From an uncultured Eubacterium sp. (GTDB lineage: Bacteria > Bacillota > Clostridia > Lachnospirales > Lachnospiraceae), in contig CAJUDA010000003.1 of the NCBI GenBank assembly GCA_910584875.1, positions 62,001 to 126,000 on the forward strand: a stretch of 64,000 nt of DNA, in the 5' to 3' direction. Of this stretch, positions 26,483 to 35,206 are shown piece by piece (positions within the stretch are counted from its first letter, which is position 1; each line of letters opens with the position of its first letter). The position numbers and the translations under genes were made by a program. The notes below the pieces were generated by a model. That model had not been told where the DNA came from and ran no database searches. It saw nothing but the letters and a program-made list of their open reading frames with translations.

Positions 26483-27957
26483 TTTTTATATCCTCCTTCT
26501 GCTTCTAATGCTTCTGCAAGCCATTCTACCAGCTGCCCGTCGATTTTTCCTTCTTTCGCCATGTCCCTCAGTATATCCAGCGCCTTTTCTCTGGGAACTG
26601 GTTTTTTATAAGGACGGTCTGTCGCCGTCAGGGCATCATAGATATCGGCAACGGTCAATATCCTTGTTTCCAGATCCAGCTCATCTGCGGTTAAATGATT
26701 GGGATAACCGCTCCCGTCAAGAAATTCATGATGGGAGGCGGCCCATTTTGGTATGATGCTGTAATTTTTGTTAAACCGGACTTTCTGAAGGATCTTTTCC
26801 GTCATGATCACATGGTTTTCCATCTCTTTTCTCTCTTCCAGTGAGAGAGTCCCTCTCCGGATACTCAGGTGCTCGGTTTCCTGTTCTGTGAGGTACTTTG
26901 TCACCGTCCCGTCTTCCTTTTGGTGGTATTTTTTGGCAAGGCGGCATACATGATCATAATTTTCATCATCCAGAAAGGGTACGCCGTCGATTTTATGTAT
27001 AAATGCCAGTTCGGCATCCAGTTCATCCCGGTGTTGTTCATAGTCATCCCGGGTGATCCTTCCACGGAGCATATCTGTCTCATACAGGGACTTCAGAAGT
27101 TCAAACCGCATATCTACGGTATGGATATCCTGATCCAGACGCGTTGCGCGGTTCATAATACTGCGGGGGATCGTTATTTTCCCGATATCATGAAGGAGCG
27201 CGGACAGCCGCAGCTTTTCTTTGCGGTCCTGGTCAAAGAATTCTGAACTTTTTCCACATCGATACATCTCTGAGATATAATTGGCGAGGAGTCCGGCATA
27301 TTTCTCTACATGCTTTGTGTGGGAGGCATTGTAGGGAGTTCTCTCATCCAATGTCATCGTCAGCGCTTCCACGAAAGAGTAGAGCTGTGCTTTTATTTCT
27401 TCCATATGTAACAGATTGGTGAGTTCGATCGCCGCCATAGAACCCAGGGAGCGGATGATGATATCATATTGCTCGTCAAATGGGATCACGGAACCGTTCT
27501 GATCCATGGCATTGATCAGCTGCAGCACGCCGATCAGCTCATTCTCATTGTTTTCTAATGGGATCACAAGCTGGGACCGGGTATGGTAACCGGTCAGGGC
27601 ATCGTATCGTCTGGGACCGGAGAAGTCAAACTGGTCGCTGTGATCCAGGTCCGGTACATTGACGATCTCCCGGTGGATGGCGGCATAGGAGCATATATTC
27701 TGCTCATTCATCGGCACCGGCGGCATATCGTCGATAAATTCTCCGTCTGTGCCGCGGCTGATCCCCATCGAGAGAGTTTTCATGATCTTGAAACTCAGAC
27801 AATTATTTTCATATAAATATAAGGTGCTTGCGTCGCAATTCGTAATTTCCATCGCATTTTCGAGAATTGCGGTCAAAAGACGGTTCCGGTCTTTCTCCGT
27901 CGACAGCCGGATGCCGATATTCAGTATTTTCTGAAAATCATTGTAGGTAAAATACAT
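26479..27957 (-). CDS. GAF and HD-GYP domain protein
   Basis: A 492-residue cytosolic protein. A GAF domain occupies about 10-180 (SRGTDGEFIDD, RSQLVIPLENN, LIGVLQLINAM). An HD domain of the HD-GYP class follows, with HD at 256-257 (LLHDIGKI), a long insertion, and HHEFLDGSGYPNHL in place of the usual HHExxDGxGYP. HD-GYP proteins hydrolyse c-di-GMP. AAGGAG before the ATG at 27957 decides the start against the longer open frame. An unusual insertion of about 110 residues separates the HD motif from the GYP segment, so activity is likely but not certain. It is encoded with a nucleotide cyclase and FecR. Confidence 0.85.
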   Translation of the reverse strand: MYFTYNDFQKILNIGIRLSTEKDRNRLLTAILENAMEITNCDASTLYLYENNCLSFKIMKTLSMGISRGTDGEFIDDMPPVPMNEQNICSYAAIHREIVNVPDLDHSDQFDFSGPRRYDALTGYHTRSQLVIPLENNENELIGVLQLINAMDQNGSVIPFDEQYDIIIRSLGSMAAIELTNLLHMEEIKAQLYSFVEALTMTLDERTPYNASHTKHVEKYAGLLANYISEMYRCGKSSEFFDQDRKEKLRLSALLHDIGKITIPRSIMNRATRLDQDIHTVDMRFELLKSLYETDMLRGRITRDDYEQHRDELDAELAFIHKIDGVPFLDDENYDHVCRLAKKYHQKEDGTVTKYLTEQETEHLSIRRGTLSLEERKEMENHVIMTEKILQKVRFNKNYSIIPKWAASHHEFLDGSGYPNHLTADELDLETRILTVADIYDALTATDRPYKKPVPREKALDILRDMAKEGKIDGQLVEWLAEALEAEGGYKK

Positions 27958-27967
27958 ATCAGTCTCC

Positions 27968-28762
27968 TTATTTACAGTAGTTCTCAGGGTAAATTCCATG
28001 CTGCTTCATATAGGCAAGAGATTTTTTTTGCGCATCAAAGCCATTTACCTCGATCAGTACGCTGGCATCCACCTGATGCTTACGGAGCAGGCAGTCAAAA
28101 TCCTTCCAGTCGATCTGCCCTGTTCCCAGGGGCTGATGCAGGTCATTGTGCAGGTCATTGTCATTGATATGGACATGGCAGATATAATCTGCCAGTGTTT
28201 CCACCCATTCACTGCCCGGACAGCCAGTCAGCGCTGCGTGGGCATAATCCAGACAGACCCCAAAGTTTTTGACATCCTTCATATTCTCAGCCAGTCCGGC
28301 GAGGATATCCGGCGCCTCATCAAACATATTTTCCATATAAATCTGCTGATCCGGATATTCTTCTGCCAGTTTACGGAAAAAGGAGGCATTTTGCTTTTTC
28401 CATTGTTCCAGATAGAAGTCCACACGGAATCCAGCCAGCCTTCCCGTATGAAATATCACTGCCTTCAGACCTAGTTTTTTTGCAATTTCCATGGACTGGT
28501 GTATCCGGAGCATGGAAACTTCCCGAATCCGTGGATCACTGCTGTGGATCGTTACATCCAGAAAGGCGCCATGCATGGTATCCATGGAAAAATCACGGCG
28601 GTATTTTTTGTAACAGGCTATGATCTCTTCCTGCTTTTCCGGGTCATCCAAAACTGCCGGATCATAAAAATCATTGTATTCAAAGGCGCAGTCGTATTCC
28701 CCGGCAAGCTGGATGGAATGCCCGATATCCCTGATATCAGGAACTAAATATAATTGACTCAT
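27968..28762 (-). CDS. TIM-barrel sugar phosphate isomerase/epimerase-like protein
   Basis: A 264-residue protein of the xylose isomerase-like TIM-barrel (AP endonuclease 2) superfamily. Metal-ligand positions are seen as HTGR (about residue 105), YMENMFDE (Glu), CLDYAHA (Asp, His), HVHINDND (His, Asp) and LIEVNGF (Glu). The substrate cannot be predicted. Its ATG directly follows the stop of the cyclase gene, with AAGGTG inside that gene. A metabolic enzyme in the middle of a signalling operon is odd; it may make or remove the ligand sensed by CHASE2 or GAF, but this is a guess. Confidence 0.78.
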   Translation of the reverse strand: MSQLYLVPDIRDIGHSIQLAGEYDCAFEYNDFYDPAVLDDPEKQEEIIACYKKYRRDFSMDTMHGAFLDVTIHSSDPRIREVSMLRIHQSMEIAKKLGLKAVIFHTGRLAGFRVDFYLEQWKKQNASFFRKLAEEYPDQQIYMENMFDEAPDILAGLAENMKDVKNFGVCLDYAHAALTGCPGSEWVETLADYICHVHINDNDLHNDLHQPLGTGQIDWKDFDCLLRKHQVDASVLIEVNGFDAQKKSLAYMKQHGIYPENYCK

Positions 28763-30565
28763 TTATTTCATCACCTTATCTAACTGATATACAAAAACTT
28801 CATTGCTTTTTCCTTTTAACGGGATCTTTCCAATCGGTGTGACCCCGACGCGGTCTTTTACTGCCTCATAAACTGGTTCGCTGATCAGGATCTGCCCCTG
28901 CTTTGCGCTGCTTTCCAGCCGTGCTGCCGTATTGACGGTATCCCCGATCGCTGTATAATCCATACGGAAATCACAGCCGATATTTCCCACGACTGCCTCT
29001 CCGCAGTTGATGCCGATCCCAAAGGAAACCCGCTTTCCGAACCGTTGTTCAAACGAATCGGTGATGGCGTCTGCCCCTGCCTGCATATCCCATGCGGTAC
29101 AGACAGCGCGGAAGATATAATCCTCCAGATCAAAGGGAGCGTTGAATACTGCCATCGTGGCGTCCCCGACAAATTTATCCAGAGTACCCCCATTGTCAAA
29201 GATGGATCTGGTCGTGAGACTCAGATATTCATTGAGGATCTCTACCACTTCATCGGGGCGGAGGCTCTCTGACATTGCAGTAAAGCCCCGGATATCCACA
29301 AAGAGGACGGCGACATGTCTTGTTTCTCCGCCAAGTACAAGTTCAAAATCCCTGTCCTTACTGATCTTATCCACGACCTGTGGCGCTACGTACTGTTTAA
29401 ATACATTCAGTACATGCCGCCGGCGGTGTATTTCGGTGAGATAACCTTCTATGAGCCGGACAAGATAGATCAGGGCGAGGACTGCCGGAAGCAGTATGAC
29501 TGGTGTGACAATACCTCCCGTATACAGGACTTTTGCTAGAATATAGTCCAGAATGACTAAAAATGCAAGCAAAGCGGAAGATATGATTAACTTTGTTTTT
29601 CTCACCAGCATAAAAAATATACCACAGAGCAGCCCCGCTGTCAGTGAATAGGGTAAGGCGGAGACTGGAAGCTGTGTCCTGCCCTCCAGTAAGGCATCTA
29701 TGATATTGGCATGGATTTCTACTCCGTACATCTGGCTGTTATGGCTCACTGCCGGCGGATAGGCATCCTGCATTCCCACGGCATAAGCGCCTACCAGCAC
29801 GATGGCGTCCCGAAAGATCCCGGCATCGACCGTACCGTCCAGTACATCTGCCATGGATACCATGTTGTAGCCGCCCGGTTTTCCCGAATAAGAGAAATAG
29901 AAACTGTTGTTTCTCCCGCTGGTATCAGGAAGCACTGCCTCCTGTCCCCGGCTCTCCAGGTATTTTTTGTAAGCCTGGAAGGAAAGGCTGTATACCGGCT
30001 CTCCCTTGTGATCGATATACGCCATTGCCTGACGCACGCAGCCGTCTGCGTCAATGGTAGTATTGGCAAATCCACAGGTCACGCTTTCCTGAAGGCGCGT
30101 GTACGGTGCGATCACATCCTCTACATGATAAGGATTGTATCGAACCGTTCCGTCCGCCTGTGTTTCCGGCTGTTCTTTGAAGGAGAAGCTCATGGCGGCT
30201 ATTACATTTCCGGCTTTTTTGCACACATCGGCAAAATGATTGTCTGCGGTTTCATCCACATGTTCGCTGTAGATCACATCAAAGGCGATCACGGATGGAC
30301 GAACTGTCTCATCCACATTCAGTGTTTCAACCAGCTTTGCCGGAATCTCCCGGCTCCACGTATTGACCGGACCATATTTTTCAAGGGTCTTATCATCGAT
30401 CCCTATTATGTATATGTTTTTATTTGTGACAGTTTCACTCTGGTTCAGCCAGTCCGATACCCGTATATCCCATGATTGGGTGGTCCCCAGATAAAAAAAG
30501 CCTATTGACGCTATCATAATTATTATCGTAAAAAATGCAATTTTTATATAGTCCTTTTTTTTCAT
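28763..30565 (-). CDS. CHASE2-domain class III adenylate/guanylate cyclase
   Basis: A 600-residue membrane protein. There is one N-terminal helix (about 8-26), an extracellular CHASE2 sensor (about 35-275; contains IYIIGIDDKTLEKYGP and FRDAIVLVGAYAVGM), three more helices (about 280-370), then a cytosolic class III cyclase domain. The metal aspartates lie in VLFVDIRGF (about residue 422) and DKFVGDATMAVF, and the nucleotide and transition-state region includes DYTAIGDTVNTAARLES. Product choice (cAMP or cGMP) cannot be read safely. GGGAGG precedes the ATG. It heads the run cyclase, epimerase-like, HD-GYP, Ig-like, FecR, kinase. Class III cyclases are uncommon in Clostridia, and no CRP-type receptor is in the window. 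Confidence 0.9.
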   Translation of the reverse strand: MKKKDYIKIAFFTIIIMIASIGFFYLGTTQSWDIRVSDWLNQSETVTNKNIYIIGIDDKTLEKYGPVNTWSREIPAKLVETLNVDETVRPSVIAFDVIYSEHVDETADNHFADVCKKAGNVIAAMSFSFKEQPETQADGTVRYNPYHVEDVIAPYTRLQESVTCGFANTTIDADGCVRQAMAYIDHKGEPVYSLSFQAYKKYLESRGQEAVLPDTSGRNNSFYFSYSGKPGGYNMVSMADVLDGTVDAGIFRDAIVLVGAYAVGMQDAYPPAVSHNSQMYGVEIHANIIDALLEGRTQLPVSALPYSLTAGLLCGIFFMLVRKTKLIISSALLAFLVILDYILAKVLYTGGIVTPVILLPAVLALIYLVRLIEGYLTEIHRRRHVLNVFKQYVAPQVVDKISKDRDFELVLGGETRHVAVLFVDIRGFTAMSESLRPDEVVEILNEYLSLTTRSIFDNGGTLDKFVGDATMAVFNAPFDLEDYIFRAVCTAWDMQAGADAITDSFEQRFGKRVSFGIGINCGEAVVGNIGCDFRMDYTAIGDTVNTAARLESSAKQGQILISEPVYEAVKDRVGVTPIGKIPLKGKSNEVFVYQLDKVMK

Positions 30566-30618
30566 TTTTTCCTCCCGTTGTTATATTGCGATGAAAACAT
30601 AGCGTTCTGTAACTGCTG

Positions 30619-31383
30619 TCAGAGCTGCCATCCACCGTCTGCTCCGATGATCTGCCCGGTGAGATAGACAGGCGCCTTTGCCAGAAGGACAGCCAGATCG
30701 GCGATCTCATCCGGGGAGCCCATGCGTCCGGCAGGGATTTCTTCGCAGATATTGTCAATCTCCTCACTGGTAAAGCAGGCATTCATCGGTGTATCGATCA
30801 TCCCGCAGGCGATGGCATTGACGGCGATCCCGCTGGGCGCCAGTTCTTTGGCGAGAGCTTTTGTCATGGCATGGATGCCGCCCTTGGCAGCGGAGTAGGC
30901 CGCCTCACAGGATGCGCCTGTCTTTCCCCAGACAGAAGAGATGTTTAGGATGCGTCCCCGTTTTGCCCTGACCATGGAAGGGATCACAAAACGGCTCATG
31001 GTGTAAGCGGAAGTGAGGTTGACATTTATGATCCGCAGCCATTCGTCCGTGCTCATGTCCTGTAGAAGTCCGATATGGGAGAGCCCGGCACAATTCACGA
31101 GAAGTCCGGCTGTCATGCCGGATGCATCAGGACGCTCTGTATCGAAGCGTTCTGACCCAGAGAACTCTGCCAGTATTTTTTCGGTCTGATGAGGGTGGGC
31201 AAAATCCACCTGCAGGCTGGTGACAGAGACGCCTTCCCGGCGGCACAGAGAACAGGTCTCTGCCAGTCTGTCTGCCTGTCTGCCGCCGATGAGAAGGAGG
31301 TCGAAGCCCTCCCTGGCGAGCTTTATGGCGATGGCGCTTCCGATCCCGCCGGATGCGCCAGTGATAATGGCGTACTCGTTCAT
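30619..31383 (-). CDS. ymfI: SDR oxidoreductase, probable EF-P 5-aminopentanone reductase
   Basis: A 254-residue Rossmann SDR with NAD(P) motif TGASGGIGSA, NCAG, catalytic Ser in NISSVWG and the Tyr/Lys pair in AAYSAAKGG. The stretch SSVWGKTGASCEAAYSAAKG and the ending LTGQIIGADGGWQL fit YmfI, which reduces the 5-aminopentanone on translation factor EF-P in Bacillus, better than FabG. Without a search FabG or another SDR remains possible. The start at 31383 is behind AAGGGAG; an upstream ATG is less likely. Its own promoter lies upstream, and it precedes the cyclase gene by 53 nt, so read-through is possible. Confidence 0.72.
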   Translation of the reverse strand: MNEYAIITGASGGIGSAIAIKLAREGFDLLLIGGRQADRLAETCSLCRREGVSVTSLQVDFAHPHQTEKILAEFSGSERFDTERPDASGMTAGLLVNCAGLSHIGLLQDMSTDEWLRIINVNLTSAYTMSRFVIPSMVRAKRGRILNISSVWGKTGASCEAAYSAAKGGIHAMTKALAKELAPSGIAVNAIACGMIDTPMNACFTSEEIDNICEEIPAGRMGSPDEIADLAVLLAKAPVYLTGQIIGADGGWQL

Positions 31384-31414
31384 GGGGTATTCTCCCTTCA
31401 TTGTGATCGGTTTT

Positions 31415-31443
31415 ATTTTATCACAGAGCTTTACTCTTGTAAA
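31415..31443 (-). promoter_or_regulatory. Promoter of the SDR gene (minus strand)
   Basis: On the minus strand TTTACA (31443-31438) and TAAAAT (31420-31415) are spaced 17 nt. AGAG and CTCT form a small dyad in the spacer. It overlaps the -35 box of the divergent lipoprotein promoter, so the two may compete. Confidence 0.55.
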
Positions 31444-31465
31444 TCAAAATGCATTATAGTAGAAT
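31437..31465 (+). promoter_or_regulatory. Promoter of the lipoprotein gene
   Basis: TTGTAA at 31437-31442, 17 nt, TAGAAT at 31460-31465, about 47 nt before the start codon. Confidence 0.55.
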
Positions 31466-31511
31466 AAAAGCACATAATATCGGAGATTACAGAACAGATC
31501 AGGAGGAGTGG

Positions 31512-32870
31512 ATGAAAATGAAGATGAAGACCAGGATGAAGATGTTATCCCTGTTGCTGGCTGCTGCCACGGTTTTGAATCTATGCGGCTGTGAAATGTC
31601 CGGGGCAGGAGACCGTGGGAACCGGATTGCGAAATCGTCTGTGACAGAGAATGCCGTGTCTGGAAGCGGAATAGAGGGTGTATCAGAAGAGCAGCCGGAT
31701 CCGGCGGAGCCGCTGACGGATCCTTATGTTACAAAATATGGTATCTATGCCATAGACGGGAATGGAGAATATCTGGTGTGTGCGGACCGGCAGGGCGGAC
31801 AGAAAAAGAAGTTTAATCTGTCTGATGGGGAGTACGATGATAACCAGGAAAATGTGCGGGTCAGTGATACATATATCTGTTATGAAAAAGGGGAAGACCT
31901 TTATGTCTCACCAGTCCGGCAGACAAAAGAGGGGGAAGAGATCGTATGGGAGGAGAAGGAAAAGGTTGCCCATGACGTCGAGGTGGTCTGCTTTCTTGAA
32001 CCGTATCTGATCTATATCGGCGATACTGTGTACCGCTATGATCTGCGCAGTAAAGAATCGATACCACTGGGGAAAAAAGGAGAGTATGATGCGGCTGACT
32101 TTCTGGTCAATTCCTGGTTGCAGCCTGTCGTTCACGAGGGAAAGCTGTATTTCAGGGAATATGCTGAAAACGGTCAGGATACGGTGTATTCGCTGGACAT
32201 TGAAAAGTGGGAAGTACGGAAACTGTCGATTGAAATGGATGATCTTACCTATTATACATTCGCGGGGATACAGGGAACAGCGATGAGTCTGGTGAAGGAC
32301 AACGGTTTTGAAAAGGAAGAGGGCGCGGAGGAGTTTCTGAGGTGTTTTGATATGGAGACCGGAGAAAAAGATATCCTGACATGCGGGGAGATTTTTGCTC
32401 TGCTGGAAAAAGAGAAACTTTGGGGGAATGGCAGTTATAACAACTGTCAGCTTCAGGAAGTATTTCAATATGGCGAAAAGATCTATCTGCTGATTGACAT
32501 GCAGTGGAGTCAGAAGAGAAAGGTTGATTTTGGACCGGATAAGGGGAAGGAGACGGAGGTATGGATGGACAGACCTGTCCTTCTCAGCTGCCCGTTTGGA
32601 CAGATCCATGAAGTGGTCTATGAGAGAGAGATCTCCGAATGGTGGTATAGCAGGGTGAACCGTCATCTTGATGTGGATGAGGGAGATATCTATGAAGAAT
32701 TCCTGGAAGGGGAGATCCATACTCTGTACCAGGGAGAATTATATATGGAGTATCAGGATAGGCAGGGGTATCATATGGCGGCATGTTCCCTGGATGCCGG
32801 AAAATTCCGGGAAGTATCGGAGAGGGAAACGGCATATTATCTGTTTGATGAGTATGCTCTTTTTCGGTAA
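31512..32870 (+). CDS. Lipoprotein of unknown function, possibly beta-propeller-like
   Basis: A 452-residue protein with a lipoprotein signal peptide: basic Met/Lys-rich start, hydrophobic stretch and lipobox LCGC, so it is tethered to the outer face of the membrane. The mature part is acidic, with several short units such as YGIYAIDGNGEYLV, DTVYRYDLRSKE and DTVYSLDIEKWEV that look like blades of a propeller or DUF5050-like repeats; this is pattern inference only. AGGAGG at 31501-31506 fixes the ATG at 31512 rather than the upstream frame extension. It precedes dus by 50 nt and may share its transcript. Confidence 0.75.
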   Translation: MKMKMKTRMKMLSLLLAAATVLNLCGCEMSGAGDRGNRIAKSSVTENAVSGSGIEGVSEEQPDPAEPLTDPYVTKYGIYAIDGNGEYLVCADRQGGQKKKFNLSDGEYDDNQENVRVSDTYICYEKGEDLYVSPVRQTKEGEEIVWEEKEKVAHDVEVVCFLEPYLIYIGDTVYRYDLRSKESIPLGKKGEYDAADFLVNSWLQPVVHEGKLYFREYAENGQDTVYSLDIEKWEVRKLSIEMDDLTYYTFAGIQGTAMSLVKDNGFEKEEGAEEFLRCFDMETGEKDILTCGEIFALLEKEKLWGNGSYNNCQLQEVFQYGEKIYLLIDMQWSQKRKVDFGPDKGKETEVWMDRPVLLSCPFGQIHEVVYEREISEWWYSRVNRHLDVDEGDIYEEFLEGEIHTLYQGELYMEYQDRQGYHMAACSLDAGKFREVSERETAYYLFDEYALFR

Positions 32871-32920
32871 TCCGGACCGGGGCTGATGATGCCGGCAGAC
32901 AGAAAGGAGTGTGGGAAGAG

Positions 32921-33865
32921 ATGCAACCAGATCGTGATCCGCATTGTGAAAAGGTGTGTTTTTATCTGGCGCCGCTCGAAGGGATCACAACGTTTATATA
33001 CAGAAGGATATACAGAGAAATGTTTGGCGGCATGGAGAAATATTTTTCCCCTTTTATCGCACCGGTATCCCGCCAGCGTTTTAAAAAACGGGATGAGCGG
33101 GATATCCTGCCGGAGCATAATGAGGGAGTACCCCTGGTGCCGCAGGTTCTCACGAACAATGCCGATGATTTTCTCTTTGCAGCCGGATGTCTCCGGGAAT
33201 ACGGTTATGATGAGATCAATCTGAATCTGGGCTGCCCGTCAGGGACGGTAGTGACGAAGGGAAAGGGAGCCGGATTCCTGGCATACCCGGAACGGCTGGA
33301 CCGTTTTCTCGATCAGGTATTTGCCGGGACAGACGTCCCGGTTTCCATAAAAAGCCGTCTGGGGGTAGAGAGACCGGAGGAATTTTTGGATATTATCCGG
33401 ATATATAATAAATATCCGGTCCATGAACTGACGATCCATCCGCGTGTCCAGAAAGATTTTTATAAAAACAGACCGGACTGGGATATGTTTGAGAGGGCGC
33501 TGGAGATAAGCCGTAATCCGGTGTGTTATAACGGAGATATCAATACCTGTGAGGATTATCATCGTTTTCGGGAACGTTTCCCTTCCGTGGACCGTATCAT
33601 GATCGGGCGGGGGATCATCGCGGATCCCGGACTGCTCAGGCAGATCCGGTCAGGCGAAACCGTATCAGGGAGGGAAGTGCTGGTGTTTCTGGAAAGGCTT
33701 TGTGAGGCTTACGAGCAGATTATGCCGGGAGAGCCGGCTCTTTTTAAAATGAAAGAAATCTGGTCGTATATATGCCGGAACCATCCGGATGGTGTGAAAC
33801 TCTGGAAAAAAATCAGAAAAACCAGAAATCTGAAAGAATATAAAAGCATAATATGTCTGCTGTAA
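32921..33865 (+). CDS. tRNA-dihydrouridine synthase
   Basis: FMN enzyme that reduces uridines in the tRNA D-loop. LAPLEGIT at the N terminus, QVLTNNADDF, the signature EINLNLGCPSGTVVTKGKGAGFL with the catalytic Cys, SIKSRLG, ELTIHPR, YNGDI and MIGRGIIADPGLL are all Dus elements. The length of 314 residues is typical. I chose the ATG at 32921 although a GTG at 32909 is in frame, because AAAGGAG would overlap the GTG. The Dus subtype (A, B or C-like) is not assigned. Confidence 0.9.
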   Translation: MQPDRDPHCEKVCFYLAPLEGITTFIYRRIYREMFGGMEKYFSPFIAPVSRQRFKKRDERDILPEHNEGVPLVPQVLTNNADDFLFAAGCLREYGYDEINLNLGCPSGTVVTKGKGAGFLAYPERLDRFLDQVFAGTDVPVSIKSRLGVERPEEFLDIIRIYNKYPVHELTIHPRVQKDFYKNRPDWDMFERALEISRNPVCYNGDINTCEDYHRFRERFPSVDRIMIGRGIIADPGLLRQIRSGETVSGREVLVFLERLCEAYEQIMPGEPALFKMKEIWSYICRNHPDGVKLWKKIRKTRNLKEYKSIICLL

Positions 33866-33920
33866 TATCGTATAATAAAGTAAATAGAGAGCACGATTCA
33901 ATGATGCCGGAAGAAAAAAG

Positions 33921-33949
33921 TTGTATATTTTATGTGTTTCTGCTATAAT
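33921..33949 (+). promoter_or_regulatory. Extended -10 promoter before the LytR_C gene
   Basis: TTGTAT at 33921-33926, 17 nt, perfect TATAAT at 33944-33949 with TGC in front. A leader of about 80 nt follows; no riboswitch fold was recognised in it. Confidence 0.7.
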
Positions 33950-34036
33950 TACAGGAACGTTTCTGTAAAGAACCATTTTTTGGCAGTAAGTCCGTCAGGG
34001 ACAAGCGTAACGGTGTGTATAAATGGAGGAAAAGAA

Positions 34037-35167
34037 ATGAAAAAGCGAAGCGTAGGCGGCATTATAGTGATCAATTTTTTTAAGACGATCGGGATTATCG
34101 CTTTACTGATTGCCGTGGGAGTTCTGAGTTACTATCTGACAATGCTGTATTTTAAACAGACCGCAAGGACGGAGAGGAGCACTGCGTATAAGCATGTTAT
34201 TTCCGTAAATACTGGTAATGAATCCAGTAATCTGATCTATAGTTATGATGCAAAGACAAAAAAGATCAAAGCCATGGTACTTGAGTTGTTTGATTCCACA
34301 TCCGGGAATCTGAATTATATAACGATACCGGTCAATACCCAGATCGCGATTTCCAGTGGGACATATGCCGAACTGATCCAGGTCAGCCAGAAACTGCCGC
34401 AGCTTTCGATGATGTCAGATATCAATGAATATTTTAGCGGGGACGTGGCATATGAATACGGGATCCTGATCCTGCAGGAAGAATTAAAGGCAGATATTGG
34501 CTATTTTACAGCAGTTTCTTCCGATAAATTTGATACCTGGTTTGAGAATGCCGGGACAAAGGAGAAACCAAAGTATAAACCAGCGCGGGCATTGCTGGAC
34601 AGGGTTGCCAAAAATCCTGCTGAGGACACGATTGAGGCACTGATGGAGGAATTGTGGAATGATCTTATCACGGATATCACTCTTTCGCAGAAGCAGAATT
34701 ATGCGGAGGCGCTTACCAGGGTAAATCCAGACAATATCCGTCTTTACCGGGCATATGGGACAAAGAATGGCAATATTTTTACACTGAATAAGAAAAAGAA
34801 CAAAAAGCTGGTCAATCGTATATGGGAGTCAGAGAGCTATACCTCTTCCCAGAAGAGCAGCAGTACAGGGAAAACGGTTTCTTCGCAGACTGCCGGACAT
34901 TCGATCCAGATTACGAATGGAAGTGCCATAAATGGTCTGGCTGCCGCCTATCAGAAGAAGCTGCAGGCGGATGGCTATCATGTTATTGATATCGGAAATC
35001 TGGTCGGGAATAAACAGACAAAAACCGTGATATATGCCAGAAAGAAAACCTGGGCAGACGGTTTTGAAAAGTATTTCCCCGATGTGTCTGTGATACAGCG
35101 TGATACACTTACGAACGGGGCAGACATTGAGATCGTTCTGGGAACGGATGCTGATCTGGCGTCGTAA
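34037..35167 (+). CDS. Degenerate LCP-like membrane protein with LytR_C domain
   Basis: A 376-residue protein with one N-terminal membrane helix (about 14-36). The extracellular middle part (about 50-200) recalls a LytR-CpsA-Psr domain: NLIYSYDAKTKKIKAM, then NYITIPVNTQIAIS where active enzymes have a PRDT-type arginine motif. That Arg and the usual DG-x-D cluster are not seen. A Ser/Thr linker leads to a clear LytR_C domain (about 295-376: IQITNGSAINGLA through IEIVLGTDA). It may be a non-catalytic relative that binds cell-wall polymers. GGAGG selects the ATG at 34037. The CpsF-like gene follows 39 nt later. Confidence 0.72.
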   Translation: MKKRSVGGIIVINFFKTIGIIALLIAVGVLSYYLTMLYFKQTARTERSTAYKHVISVNTGNESSNLIYSYDAKTKKIKAMVLELFDSTSGNLNYITIPVNTQIAISSGTYAELIQVSQKLPQLSMMSDINEYFSGDVAYEYGILILQEELKADIGYFTAVSSDKFDTWFENAGTKEKPKYKPARALLDRVAKNPAEDTIEALMEELWNDLITDITLSQKQNYAEALTRVNPDNIRLYRAYGTKNGNIFTLNKKKNKKLVNRIWESESYTSSQKSSSTGKTVSSQTAGHSIQITNGSAINGLAAAYQKKLQADGYHVIDIGNLVGNKQTKTVIYARKKTWADGFEKYFPDVSVIQRDTLTNGADIEIVLGTDADLAS

Positions 35168-35206
35168 CAGGTCGTAAAGAAAAAAAGAGAAGGAGGATGG
35201 AGATAC

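Noticed and set aside
32886..33224. Plus-strand frame that starts before dus
   Set aside because: It overlaps dus in another frame and has no domain; the dus frame carries all the signatures.
33950..34036. Leader before the LytR_C gene as a possible riboswitch
   Set aside because: Only a short GTCC/GGAC hairpin is seen; no known aptamer core could be matched.
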